This document shows, one piece after another, positions 32,793 through 39,950 of a stretch of DNA of 39,950 nt. Origin of the DNA: an uncultured Cetobacterium sp. (GTDB lineage Bacteria > Fusobacteriota > Fusobacteriia > Fusobacteriales > Fusobacteriaceae); assembly GCF_945952365.1 (NCBI RefSeq), contig NZ_CAMFHX010000022.1, forward strand, positions 1 to 39,950. The letters run 5' to 3'. The position numbers and the translations under genes were made by a program. Position 1 is the stretch's first letter; each line of letters begins with the position of its first letter. The notes below the pieces were generated by a model. It searched no databases. It was given only the letters and a program-made list of their open reading frames with translations, and was not told the DNA's origin.

Positions 32793-33635
32793 CTATCTAC
32801 CTTTTACTAAATCATCTATTTTAACTGCTACTTTTAATATCTCTTCTAAATCAGATAAGAATAACATATTTGGTCCATCTGATTTTGCATTTGTTGGATC
32901 TGGATGAACTTCAGCAAATATTGCATCTATTCCTATTGCAAGTCCAGCTCTCATAAGAGGGAATACAAACTCTCTATCACCAGATGTAGCTGTTCCTAAT
33001 CCTCCAGGCTTTTGTACAGCATGAGTCACATCAAATACAACAGGGTATCCAAACTTTCTCATCTCTGCAAATCCTCTCATATCTACAACCATGTTGTTAT
33101 ATCCAAAAGTTGAACCTCTTTCACATAACATAATGTTTGGATTGTTCATCTCTTCCATTTTAACAACAACATTTTTCATATCCCAAGGGGCTAAGAATTG
33201 TCCTTTTTTTATATTTACAGGTAATCCTGTTTCGGCTGCTGCAATCAGTAAATCTGTTTGTCTACATAAAAATGCAGGTATTTGTATTATATCTACAACT
33301 TTTGCAACCTCTTTACAATGCCACACTTCATGAACATCTGTTACTACAGGTACATTAAATCTCTCTTTTACTTTTTTTAAAATCTCTAAACCTTTTTCAA
33401 TTCCAGGTCCTCTATATGAATGGATTGACGATCTATTAGCTTTATCAAAAGATGCCTTGAATATGTAGTTTATTCCTAATCTATCACAGATATCTTTTAC
33501 TTTTTCAGCAACTTCCATCACTAACTCTTCAGACTCTATTACACAAGGTCCTGCTATTAATGTAAATCTATTATCTCCACCAATTTCAAATTTATCTGCT
33601 ATCTTAACTTTTTTTACTTCTTGAACTATTTTCAA
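32793..33635 (-). CDS. kdsA: 3-Deoxy-8-phosphooctulonate (KDO-8-P) synthase
   Basis: A 280-residue TIM-barrel enzyme that condenses arabinose 5-phosphate with phosphoenolpyruvate. Recognisable blocks are LIAGPCVIES, FKASFDKANRSS, SYRGPG, TDVHE, QIPAFLCRQTDLL and FDVTHAVQKPGG. The start is TTG at 33635, with GAGGTG 6 nt upstream inside the end of murE and no better ATG or GTG. It directly abuts the murE stop, so the two are translationally coupled. With kdsD it shows that the organism makes Kdo-containing LPS. Confidence 0.96.
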   Translation of the reverse strand: MKIVQEVKKVKIADKFEIGGDNRFTLIAGPCVIESEELVMEVAEKVKDICDRLGINYIFKASFDKANRSSIHSYRGPGIEKGLEILKKVKERFNVPVVTDVHEVWHCKEVAKVVDIIQIPAFLCRQTDLLIAAAETGLPVNIKKGQFLAPWDMKNVVVKMEEMNNPNIMLCERGSTFGYNNMVVDMRGFAEMRKFGYPVVFDVTHAVQKPGGLGTATSGDREFVFPLMRAGLAIGIDAIFAEVHPDPTNAKSDGPNMLFLSDLEEILKVAVKIDDLVKGR

Positions 33636-35033
33636 TTATTTCACCTCTTTTAATTCTTTTATAGCCTCTATTGCAATCTCTCTATCATCAAAGTGTATCT
33701 TTGTATTTCCTAAAATTTGATAAGTTTCATGCCCTTTTCCAGCTATCAGTATTATATCATCTTTTTCAGCTTTTAAAACCGCTTTTTTTATAGCTTCTTT
33801 TCTATCAATTTCTATAATATAATTTTTATTTTTAAATCCTTTTATAACATCCTCTATTATATCCTCTGCTTTTTCTGTTCTTGGATTATCTGATGTCACT
33901 ATTACAAGTTGACTGTATCTTTCTGCTACCTCTGCCATAACAGGTCTTTTAGTTTTATCTCTGTCTCCTCCACATCCAAAAACAGTGATTACCTTTCCTG
34001 CTTCTCCTAAATCTTTTACTCCTTGAAGTATATTTTCTAAAGCATCTCCTGTATGAGCATAATCAACAATAACTCTAAAATCTTGTCCAACTGAAACCGC
34101 TTCAAATCTTCCAGGAGCTCCTTTTATATTTCTAACTCTCTCTTTTATTAGGTTTAAATCTATCTCTAAAATCTGTCCAACTCCTATAGCAGCTAATATG
34201 TTATACATATTAAATTTTCCAAGCAATGTTGGCTTCATCTCTTTTATTGTTTTTGAATCTAAATCTGCATCTTTATTTAAAGAGTAAGTAATTCCACCAT
34301 ACTCTTTAGCAATTTTTTCTCCATAAGAATCATCAATATTTATAACACCATTCTCTTTATTTTTTAACTTATCAAAAAGTATTTTTTTAGCTGCAAAGTA
34401 ATCGTCCATATCTTTATGATAATCTAAATGCTCTGGAGTTAAATTTGTGAATACAGCTACATCAAAGTCTAACATATCCACTCTTCCACTTGTCAGTCCA
34501 TGAGAACTAACCTCCATAACAAGATACTTCAATCCCTTATCTACAGCTTTTTTACTCATCTTTATGATATCCAAAGATTCTGGAGTTGTATTTGGAGCTT
34601 CTATAATCTCATCTCCAATTTTATACTCTACCGTCCCAATTCTTGCAACAGATTCCTCTCCTAAAATTTGCTCTATCAAATAAGTTGTTGTTGTTTTTCC
34701 ATTTGTTCCTGTGACTCCAACTATCTTTAATTTTTTCTCAGGACTTTCATAGAAATTAGAAGCAATCTTTCCTAATCTGTTTCTTAAATCATCTACTAAA
34801 AAATAAGTTACATCGCCTTTTAGCTCCACATCTTCAGAAACGATAACTGCAACAGCTCCATTTTCTAAAGCTTTAGCTATGTATTTATGACCATCTACCA
34901 AAGTTCCTTTTAAAGCTACAAATATATCCCCGGGTTTTATTTTTCTAGAATCGTATTCTAAATCTCCTGAGTATATATTTTTAGTACCTGATTTTAAAAT
35001 TTTATATTCTAATCCTTTAAATAATTTTTCCAT
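33636..35033 (-). CDS. murE: UDP-N-acetylmuramoyl-tripeptide synthetase
   Basis: A 465-residue Mur ligase that adds the third amino acid to the peptidoglycan stem. Landmarks: YDSRKIKPGDIFVALKG, the ATP loop TGTNGKTT (108-115), the carbamylated lysine in YFAAKKILF (about 216), VDYAHT, and the substrate-specifying DNPR (382-385). DNPR indicates a meso-diaminopimelate-type substrate, not L-lysine. Fusobacteria are known to use meso-lanthionine, which is compatible. The frame is open to a GTG at 35045 that overlaps the Shine-Dalgarno GTGAGGG, so the ATG at 35033 is the start. First gene of murE-kdsA-kdsD. Confidence 0.94.
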   Translation of the reverse strand: MEKLFKGLEYKILKSGTKNIYSGDLEYDSRKIKPGDIFVALKGTLVDGHKYIAKALENGAVAVIVSEDVELKGDVTYFLVDDLRNRLGKIASNFYESPEKKLKIVGVTGTNGKTTTTYLIEQILGEESVARIGTVEYKIGDEIIEAPNTTPESLDIIKMSKKAVDKGLKYLVMEVSSHGLTSGRVDMLDFDVAVFTNLTPEHLDYHKDMDDYFAAKKILFDKLKNKENGVINIDDSYGEKIAKEYGGITYSLNKDADLDSKTIKEMKPTLLGKFNMYNILAAIGVGQILEIDLNLIKERVRNIKGAPGRFEAVSVGQDFRVIVDYAHTGDALENILQGVKDLGEAGKVITVFGCGGDRDKTKRPVMAEVAERYSQLVIVTSDNPRTEKAEDIIEDVIKGFKNKNYIIEIDRKEAIKKAVLKAEKDDIILIAGKGHETYQILGNTKIHFDDREIAIEAIKELKEVK

Positions 35034-35061
35034 CTCATCCCTCACTCATATTATTGGGTTT

Positions 35062-35088
35062 ATTATAACACTTTTAAAATAAAAACAA
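35062..35088 (-). promoter_or_regulatory. Promoter of murE-kdsA-kdsD
   Basis: TATAAT (35067-35062) with TGT directly upstream (extended -10) and a weak TTGTTT (35088-35083) 15 nt further upstream, minus strand. Confidence 0.55.
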
Positions 35089-35100
35089 CACCTTAGATTA

Positions 35101-35129
35101 AACAAAAACAGAGGATCTCTCCTCTGTTT
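35101..35129 (-). terminator. Terminator of the FMN_bind-like gene
   Basis: AAACAGAGGA/TCCTCTGTTT stem (35106-35115 with 35120-35129) with a 4-nt loop, followed on the minus strand by a T-rich tract. Confidence 0.85.
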
Positions 35130-35135
35130 CAAATA

Positions 35136-35528
35136 TTATTTAGCAGGTGTATAAACGCCTGTATTTAATCCATGTTTTATTGCTGATCTTACTTTAGTTG
35201 CTCTTACTGTTGCTCCTGCATTTTCAATATCCGCTGGTGCATAAAGAGTTTCCATAGCCTCATTTACATTTTTCCCTACAATTGCTGGGAATAATGCTTC
35301 GTATTGCCCTTTATTTTTTTCTAAAGCTTTATTCTTTAAAAAATCTTCACCTTTATAGAATAAAGTTCTATATCTTGGATTTTCAACTTTATCATCTTTT
35401 AAATCGAATTGAATCTCCACTTGTGTTTCTTGTCCTGATATGTAAACCCCTCTATAAGTACCATCTCTATGCTCTGCTGCAAATGTAACTGCTCCTAATA
35501 CTGTTAATAACACAAATAACTTTTTCAT
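35136..35528 (-). CDS. Small exported protein resembling an FMN-binding domain
   Basis: A 130-residue protein with a signal peptide (about residues 1-18, cleavage after TFAA). The mature part starts DGTYRGVYISGQETQVEIQFDL, a beta-hairpin pattern seen in FMN_bind domains. It ends with NAGATVRATKVRSAIKHGL, which resembles the flavinylation segment SGAT-(S/T)-(S/T) of NqrC/RnfG-type domains. The Thr that would carry FMN is present but is followed by Val rather than Ser/Thr, so covalent FMN is uncertain. It is a single-gene unit with its own promoter and terminator. No electron-transfer partner gene is adjacent. Confidence 0.6.
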   Translation of the reverse strand: MKKLFVLLTVLGAVTFAAEHRDGTYRGVYISGQETQVEIQFDLKDDKVENPRYRTLFYKGEDFLKNKALEKNKGQYEALFPAIVGKNVNEAMETLYAPADIENAGATVRATKVRSAIKHGLNTGVYTPAK

Positions 35529-35555
35529 TAAACCCTCCCGTAAGATTTTTCTATA

Positions 35556-35585
35556 ATATTACCTCATTAAACTAACTGTTGTCAA
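35556..35585 (-). promoter_or_regulatory. Promoter of the FMN_bind-like gene
   Basis: TTGACA (35585-35580), 18-nt spacer, TAATAT (35561-35556), minus strand, starting 17 nt after the ung stop codon. Confidence 0.6.
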
Positions 35586-35602
35586 TAGAGGTCTCTATAA
35601 AA

Positions 35603-36271
35603 TTAATATATATTCCAATCTATTTTTGTACCATATAGTTTTTCTAATATTTTATTTATATCTTTAAAGTGATTGCATCCAAAAAATCCTCTACTTGCTG
35701 AAAGCGGACTAGGATGAACCCCTTCTAAAACTATGTGTTTTTCATTAGTTATATATTTTTTCTTTGCTTTGGCATTATTTCCCCAAAGAACAAAAACTAC
35801 TGTTTCATCTTTTTCATTTATCTTTTTTATTACTGCATCTGTAAATACTGACCATCCTATTTTACTATGAGAGTTCGCATCGCTTTCTCTCACTGTCAAA
35901 GCTGTATTTAATAGAAATACTCCCTGCTCGGCCCAAGATTCTAAGCATCCATGATTGAATGTATCTCCCTCTTCTTCTGCCGAAATCTCCTTATACATAT
36001 TTCTCAATGAAGGTGGAATCTTTATATCTTTTTTTACAGAAAATGCTAATCCATGAGCTTGACCAAATCCATGATAAGGATCTTGCCCTAATATAACAAC
36101 TTTCACATCCTTATAAGATGTCAGTTTAAACGCTGTAAATATCTCATTTTTTGGTGGATAAATAGTTTTCTCTGAATACTCTTGTTTTAAATATTCTTTC
36201 ATCTTTAAAAAATATTCTTTCTCAAATTCAGATTTTAAAATCTCATCCCAATCATTACCTATTTTTATCAT
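35603..36271 (-). CDS. ung: Uracil-DNA glycosylase
   Basis: A 222-residue family 1 UDG that removes uracil from DNA. The water-activating motif GQDPYHG is at 62-68 (catalytic Asp64). The uracil-binding Asn lies in LNTALTVR, and the DNA-intercalation loop is HPSPLSASRGFFG. All are intact. Start: ATG at 36271 with GGAG upstream. It is the last gene of the run that starts at tdk, 8 nt after the radical SAM gene, so dUTP/dTTP metabolism and uracil repair are co-transcribed. Confidence 0.96.
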   Translation of the reverse strand: MIKIGNDWDEILKSEFEKEYFLKMKEYLKQEYSEKTIYPPKNEIFTAFKLTSYKDVKVVILGQDPYHGFGQAHGLAFSVKKDIKIPPSLRNMYKEISAEEEGDTFNHGCLESWAEQGVFLLNTALTVRESDANSHSKIGWSVFTDAVIKKINEKDETVVFVLWGNNAKAKKKYITNEKHIVLEGVHPSPLSASRGFFGCNHFKDINKILEKLYGTKIDWNIY

Positions 36272-36279
36272 GAGCTCTC

Positions 36280-38052
36280 CTATTTTTTATCTAAAGTTAA
36301 TGATCCACACTCTTTTATATATTTTTTCATTCCACAACCAGAACACTGCTCTCTACAATCTACTGTTAAAGCTTGTTTCTCACTGTTCTTTAACTCTCTT
36401 ACGAAGAACTCTTTACTTACACCAACATCAACGATATCCCAAGGTAGAGTTGCATCTAAGTCTCTCTCTCCTAAGTAATCTTTGTCAGTTATATTTAACT
36501 CTTCCATAGCTTCTTTCCAAATTGAGTAGTTATCTTTGTAATCATCTAACTTAGCTCCGATTTCATAAGCTTTTTCTATTAGATCAGCAGTTCTTTCATC
36601 TCCTCTAGATAAGAACCCTTCTAAGTATGACTTTTTAGGTGGATGCATTCTAAGAGTTGATCCTTTCATTCCTCTAAAGGCATCTCTTAACATAGCTTGC
36701 TTTCTCTCTGTTTCCTCTACACTCATCTGCTCTTGCCATTGGTAAGGCGTATGAGGTTTTGGTACAAAGTTTGATACACTTGCAGTTATGTTTACTCTTC
36801 TTCTTATCATTCTACATTTGTAAGTTACTTTTTTTACTAACTCATATATACCCATTACATCTTCATCAGTTTCAAATGGTAATCCTATCATGAAGTAGAA
36901 CTTTAAATTATCCCAACCAGCTTTTACTGCAGCTTCTGCTGTTTCTAATATCTCCTCCTCTGTTACTCCTTTATTGATTACATCTCTCATCTTTTGGCTT
37001 CCAGCTTCAGGTGCAAATGTAAATCCTGGTCTTTTACCTCCACTTATATTTACAGCTACATCTACAGAGTGAGTATTCATTCTTAAAGATGGTAAAGAGA
37101 TCGCTAAGTTTTTATTCTCATATTTCTTTTGTAATCCATCTATCAATGGAGTTATTGCAGTGTAATCACTACTACTTAATGATGACAGTGAAATTTCAGA
37201 ATATCCTGTATTGTATAACATATCATCAATAAGCTCTATATTTTTCTCTAAACTTCTCTCTCTAACTGGTCTATATACATAACCTGCCTGACAGAATCTA
37301 CATCCTCTTGTGCATCCTCTTTGAATCTCAACAGAGGCTCTGTCATGAACAATTTGAATGTATGGAACCAGTTGTTCTGAGTATGATGGTGTGTTATCTA
37401 AATCTTGTAATATCGCTCTTTTTATTCTTTTTACACCTTTATGTAATTTTGGAATATATACTCCTTCAAAATCTTTTATAGCATCTAACTTTTCAGCTTT
37501 ACTTTTTCCTGCTAAAGCTACTAAAGTTTGAGCTAATTTAGTCATTGTTTCCTCTCCGTCACCAATAACGAAGAAATCTAAGAACTTTTCCATTGTAGTT
37601 GGGTTCATCATACAAGTTCCACCAGCCATTATAAGAGGGTGCTCCTCTCCTCTTTGGTCTGCATGCAATGGAATTCCTGATAAATTTAAAGCATTTAAAA
37701 CATTTGGATAACACATCTCATAAGAAAGCGAGAATCCTACAACATCAAAATCTTTTAACTCTGTTTTTGTTTCTAATGAAAACATTGGAATATTATTCTC
37801 TCTCATTAAAGTTTCCATATCTTCCATAGGAGCAAATCCTCTCTCTAAATAGAAGTTATCAACTTTATTCATAATTGAATATAAAAGTTTAATTCCTAAA
37901 TTTGACATTCCCACTTCATAGATGTCTGGGAAGAATAAACACATTCTTGCCTTTATCGTATCTAAATCTTTATGAAAACTATTTATCTCGTTTCCTAAGT
38001 ATTGAGCTGGTTTCTCTACTGACATTAAATATTTACTTATATCTACTCTCAT
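36280..38052 (-). CDS. TIGR03960-type B12-binding/radical SAM protein
   Basis: A 590-residue enzyme of unknown substrate. A cobalamin-binding-like N-terminal domain (about 30-180, FFPDIYEVGMSNLG and AGGTCMMNP) precedes a radical SAM core with CTRGCRFC (Cys247, 251, 254). The C-terminus has a cysteine cluster CREQCSGCG that may bind a second iron-sulfur cluster. In many bacteria this family is fused to, or encoded beside, a DUF2344 protein. No such gene appears here; its neighbours are an HD-domain protein and a TruA-like enzyme. The frame is open to 38073, but AGGAG sits 4-5 nt before the ATG at 38052, which I take as start. Confidence 0.88.
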   Translation of the reverse strand: MRVDISKYLMSVEKPAQYLGNEINSFHKDLDTIKARMCLFFPDIYEVGMSNLGIKLLYSIMNKVDNFYLERGFAPMEDMETLMRENNIPMFSLETKTELKDFDVVGFSLSYEMCYPNVLNALNLSGIPLHADQRGEEHPLIMAGGTCMMNPTTMEKFLDFFVIGDGEETMTKLAQTLVALAGKSKAEKLDAIKDFEGVYIPKLHKGVKRIKRAILQDLDNTPSYSEQLVPYIQIVHDRASVEIQRGCTRGCRFCQAGYVYRPVRERSLEKNIELIDDMLYNTGYSEISLSSLSSSDYTAITPLIDGLQKKYENKNLAISLPSLRMNTHSVDVAVNISGGKRPGFTFAPEAGSQKMRDVINKGVTEEEILETAEAAVKAGWDNLKFYFMIGLPFETDEDVMGIYELVKKVTYKCRMIRRRVNITASVSNFVPKPHTPYQWQEQMSVEETERKQAMLRDAFRGMKGSTLRMHPPKKSYLEGFLSRGDERTADLIEKAYEIGAKLDDYKDNYSIWKEAMEELNITDKDYLGERDLDATLPWDIVDVGVSKEFFVRELKNSEKQALTVDCREQCSGCGMKKYIKECGSLTLDKK

Positions 38053-38062
38053 CTTTCTCCTC

Positions 38063-38482
38063 TTATTCATCATCTATTTGTTGGAAGATTCTCATTTTAT
38101 CTTCAACATTTCTTTTATGGTGATCTCTACATAATCTTGCTAACTCTAAATCTATATCTTTTAATTTTTGATAAGCATTTTGTGGATGTCTCTCTAACAT
38201 TTCATCACCTACCAAAACTTTTTTAACTCTTCTATAAAAAGTGACATTACCTTTTCCACAATCATGTAGTAAAGCTAACTTTAAATATCTAATCTCTTTC
38301 TTTAAAATCTCATTTTTTTGAACAGCTTTATAAATCAGAAAAGAGTGCAATCTATCATAATCACTCATCTCGTTAAAAATTTTAAACTCATCTTTTGAAA
38401 GTATTTTTTTTACTTCATCTTCATTTTTTTTATCAAACTTTAAAAACAAACATCTAAAAGCTTGTTTTAATCTAGAAATCAT
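38063..38482 (-). CDS. HD-domain protein (putative phosphohydrolase)
   Basis: A 139-residue cytoplasmic protein consisting of one HD domain. Metal ligands visible are His46 (DRLHSFLIYKAV), the His73-Asp74 pair (LLHDCGKG), His98 (RHPQNAYQKL) and the RDHH near residue 121. The pattern is that of HDIG-type metal-dependent phosphohydrolases. The substrate (nucleotide, cyclic nucleotide or RNA end) cannot be told from sequence. It abuts the TruA-like gene with no gap and is followed by the radical SAM gene. Confidence 0.82.
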   Translation of the reverse strand: MISRLKQAFRCLFLKFDKKNEDEVKKILSKDEFKIFNEMSDYDRLHSFLIYKAVQKNEILKKEIRYLKLALLHDCGKGNVTFYRRVKKVLVGDEMLERHPQNAYQKLKDIDLELARLCRDHHKRNVEDKMRIFQQIDDE

Positions 38483-39334
38483 TTAAATCTCCCTTATAAT
38501 TATATTCCCAAACTCTTTTCTTAAAGCTTTAATATTTGAAGCATTTTTTCCAATCACTTCACCTTTTTTATCTTTTTGAACATAGAATATATAAATTTTT
38601 TCATCTGCTGTTCTCTCTATTTTTTCAACACCTGAAACAATCATATCAGGGATAGGTAAAATCATTTTATCTAACAACTCATCTTTTAAATATACATTCT
38701 CCAAAGTTAGATATTTACCTGGAAAAGTTTCAACCTCTCCTGTTAAAATATATCCTGACATATTTCTAACTTGTTTAGGCATAAAAGAGTTTCCTATAAA
38801 TCTAAGAACATTTTTTTCAAAAGTTACAACTACGCTTCTTTCATGCTCTTTTAGCTCTAAACCTTTCTTATCTGTAAATCTACTTACATCATAAGTTCCA
38901 CTGATCTCTTCTAAAGTTTTTTGAATCTCTTCTAAAGATCTTTTTATTCTTTTCTTAGGATATCTATAAAGATACTCTCTTTTATCTACATATTCAGGAA
39001 ACGAAAGATTTGGAAAAGTTTTTTGAACCTTTCTTATAAAGATAGATTCTTTCATCTTCTCATTAAATTTAAAAATAATATCTTTCAAGTCTCCCTCAAA
39101 GTTACTGCTCACATAAAGCATATTTCTTTCAGCTGATACTTTCGCATCTGTTCTTCCACCTTGTTGAATACCTTTAGCCCAAGTAAATCCTAACTCATTC
39201 ATTACTCTTCTAAACTCACCTTTTACAGTTATTTTTCCTGCCATCTCATCAAAAGAGTGAAATCTCTCTCCATTATAAAAAACTGTAAATATATATCCCC
39301 ATTTATCAGTTTTTTCAACTCCTCTAAAATCCAT
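38483..39334 (-). CDS. TruA-like pseudouridine synthase with C-terminal KH motif
   Basis: A 283-residue protein. The first ~210 residues follow TruA: FTVFYNGERFHSF...KITVKGEF, then GGRTDAKVSA with the catalytic Asp63 (canonical GRTDAGVHA), YLYRYP, and NSFMPKQVRNMSGYI (canonical GNGFLHHMVRN). The match is divergent, so its target may not be tRNA 38-40. The last ~26 residues (258-283) read VIGKNASNIKALRKEFG-(N)III, a KH-domain GxxG-type RNA-binding motif that ordinary TruA proteins lack. It overlaps tdk by 1 nt and abuts the HD gene. The synthase fold is fairly certain. The KH assignment is inference from the motif. Confidence 0.8.
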   Translation of the reverse strand: MDFRGVEKTDKWGYIFTVFYNGERFHSFDEMAGKITVKGEFRRVMNELGFTWAKGIQQGGRTDAKVSAERNMLYVSSNFEGDLKDIIFKFNEKMKESIFIRKVQKTFPNLSFPEYVDKREYLYRYPKKRIKRSLEEIQKTLEEISGTYDVSRFTDKKGLELKEHERSVVVTFEKNVLRFIGNSFMPKQVRNMSGYILTGEVETFPGKYLTLENVYLKDELLDKMILPIPDMIVSGVEKIERTADEKIYIFYVQKDKKGEVIGKNASNIKALRKEFGNIIIREI

Positions 39335-39933
39335 TATTCTCCTCTTTTTCTAACTATATGACATCTTCTGCATCTAGCTTCATAACTTTCACTTGCTCCA
39401 ACTAGTACAATCGGATCATCCTCATAAGCAGGCTCTCCATTTACAAGCCTTTGTGTTCTAGATGCTGGGTTTCCACAGCAAGCACATATCGCATTGAACT
39501 TATCTACATATTCAGCTTTTGCCATCAATCTATCCATTGGCTTAAAAGGTTCTCCTCTAAAATCTTGATCCAATCCTGCAACAACAACTCTTTTTCCTGA
39601 ATCTGCTAACTCTTCACAAAACTCTGCTACTTCTTCTCCGAAGAATTGAACCTCGTCTATTCCAACAACCCTTACATCTTTATATTGAGTTTCTATTATC
39701 TCTCTCATCTCTGCTACTGTTGAAGCTGGAACAGCTTCTATAAAAACTTGGCTATGTGAAGCCACTTTTGTGTCATCATATCTATCATCACTTGCGTGCT
39801 TAAAAACTACCATTTTTTGGTTTGCATACTTTGATCTTCTCATTCTTCTAATTAGCTCTTCACTTTTTCCTGAGAACATACTTCCTGTTACAACCTCTAT
39901 CCAACCCATTCCTTCTGTTAATAATAAATGCAT
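39334..39933 (-). CDS. tdk: Thymidine kinase (type II)
   Basis: A 199-residue salvage enzyme that phosphorylates thymidine. P-loop GSMFSGKS (17-24), Walker B-like [10 protein letters not shown], the lasso region, and a structural zinc site made of CACCG and RCRRCH cysteines. Type II Tdk is usually about 190-200 residues, so it is complete. Start: ATG at 39933, with GGAGG 10 nt upstream at the window edge. An ATG ten codons later (MGWIEVV) is a possible alternative, but no Shine-Dalgarno supports it. First visible gene of tdk-truA-like-HD-rSAM-ung. Confidence 0.95.
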   Translation of the reverse strand: MHLLLTEGMGWIEVVTGSMFSGKSEELIRRMRRSKYANQKMVVFKHASDDRYDDTKVASHSQVFIEAVPASTVAEMREIIETQYKDVRVVGIDEVQFFGEEVAEFCEELADSGKRVVVAGLDQDFRGEPFKPMDRLMAKAEYVDKFNAICACCGNPASRTQRLVNGEPAYEDDPIVLVGASESYEARCRRCHIVRKRGE

Positions 39934-39950
39934 TGTATTTTTTCCTCCAT

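Noticed and set aside
32264-32824. 186-codon open frame on the plus strand opposite kdsD
   Set aside because: It is a shadow of kdsD codon use, with no ribosome binding site and no recognisable protein, while kdsD is a complete, well-conserved enzyme.
1-39950. CRISPR array, prophage, insertion sequence or defence island
   Set aside because: No regularly spaced direct repeats, no transposase, integrase, phage structural or known defence genes were found. The SNF2 pair is the only candidate with possible defence relevance, and nothing around it supports that directly.

Overview
The window looks like chromosomal core DNA from a low-GC diderm of the Fusobacteriota, probably a Fusobacteriaceae member such as Fusobacterium or Cetobacterium. 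Reasons: very AT-rich intergenic DNA, strong GGAGG ribosome binding sites, Kdo/LPS genes (kdsA, kdsD) beside murE, and an outer-membrane barrel protein whose signal peptide and following Val/Glu-rich stretch resemble fusobacterial porins. The genus call is inference. I saw no prophage, transposase, CRISPR array or plasmid gene, and most genes run on the minus strand.

Layout, left to right. 1-483: a strong minus-strand promoter pointing out of the left edge, probably for a stable RNA. 484-1440: outer-membrane protein. 1871-2721: rplM-rpsI with a candidate L13 leader. 2837-5996: acetate/succinate transporter (satP), ROK sugar kinase and M32 carboxypeptidase. 6133-7116 (+): trpS, convergent with three tRNA genes (Arg-ACG, Ser-GCT, Ser-TGA). 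7584-8276: uncharacterised 230-residue protein. 8345-15090: phosphate regulon, with pstS, a PhoB-like regulator and a PhoR-like kinase on the minus strand and pstC-pstA-pstB-phoU on the plus strand. The divergent region between them carries a symmetric array of 11-bp repeats. 15119-20026: operon prfA-prmC-queA-rsmD-xseB-ispA. 20140-21344: an ECF sigma factor, a one-TM protein and a small exported helical protein. 21403-26087: ispG, an M23/LysM peptidase, rho and miaB. 26183-26836: Ogg2-type DNA glycosylase. 26948-31449: a SNF2 ATPase with a separate helicase-associated protein. 31561-35033: DUF1858 protein, kdsD, kdsA, murE. 35136-35528: small FMN_bind-like exported protein. 35603-39933: tdk, a TruA-like/KH protein, HD-domain protein, TIGR03960-type radical SAM protein and ung.

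Most genes are housekeeping. The points most worth a second look are: (1) mirror-image Pho-box arrays between pstS and pstC, each ending exactly 9 nt before a -10 element; (2) the three-gene sigma module, laid out like CnrH-CnrY-CnrX; (3) the SNF2 ATPase paired with a stand-alone protein ending in an XPB/Ssl2-type helicase-associated domain; (4) a TruA-like pseudouridine synthase with a C-terminal KH motif; (5) a PrmC with its N-terminal helical domain apparently duplicated. Several genes have starts that differ from the longest reading frame, because a good Shine-Dalgarno lies over or after the upstream candidate. Promoters often begin at or within a few bases of the previous gene's stop codon.
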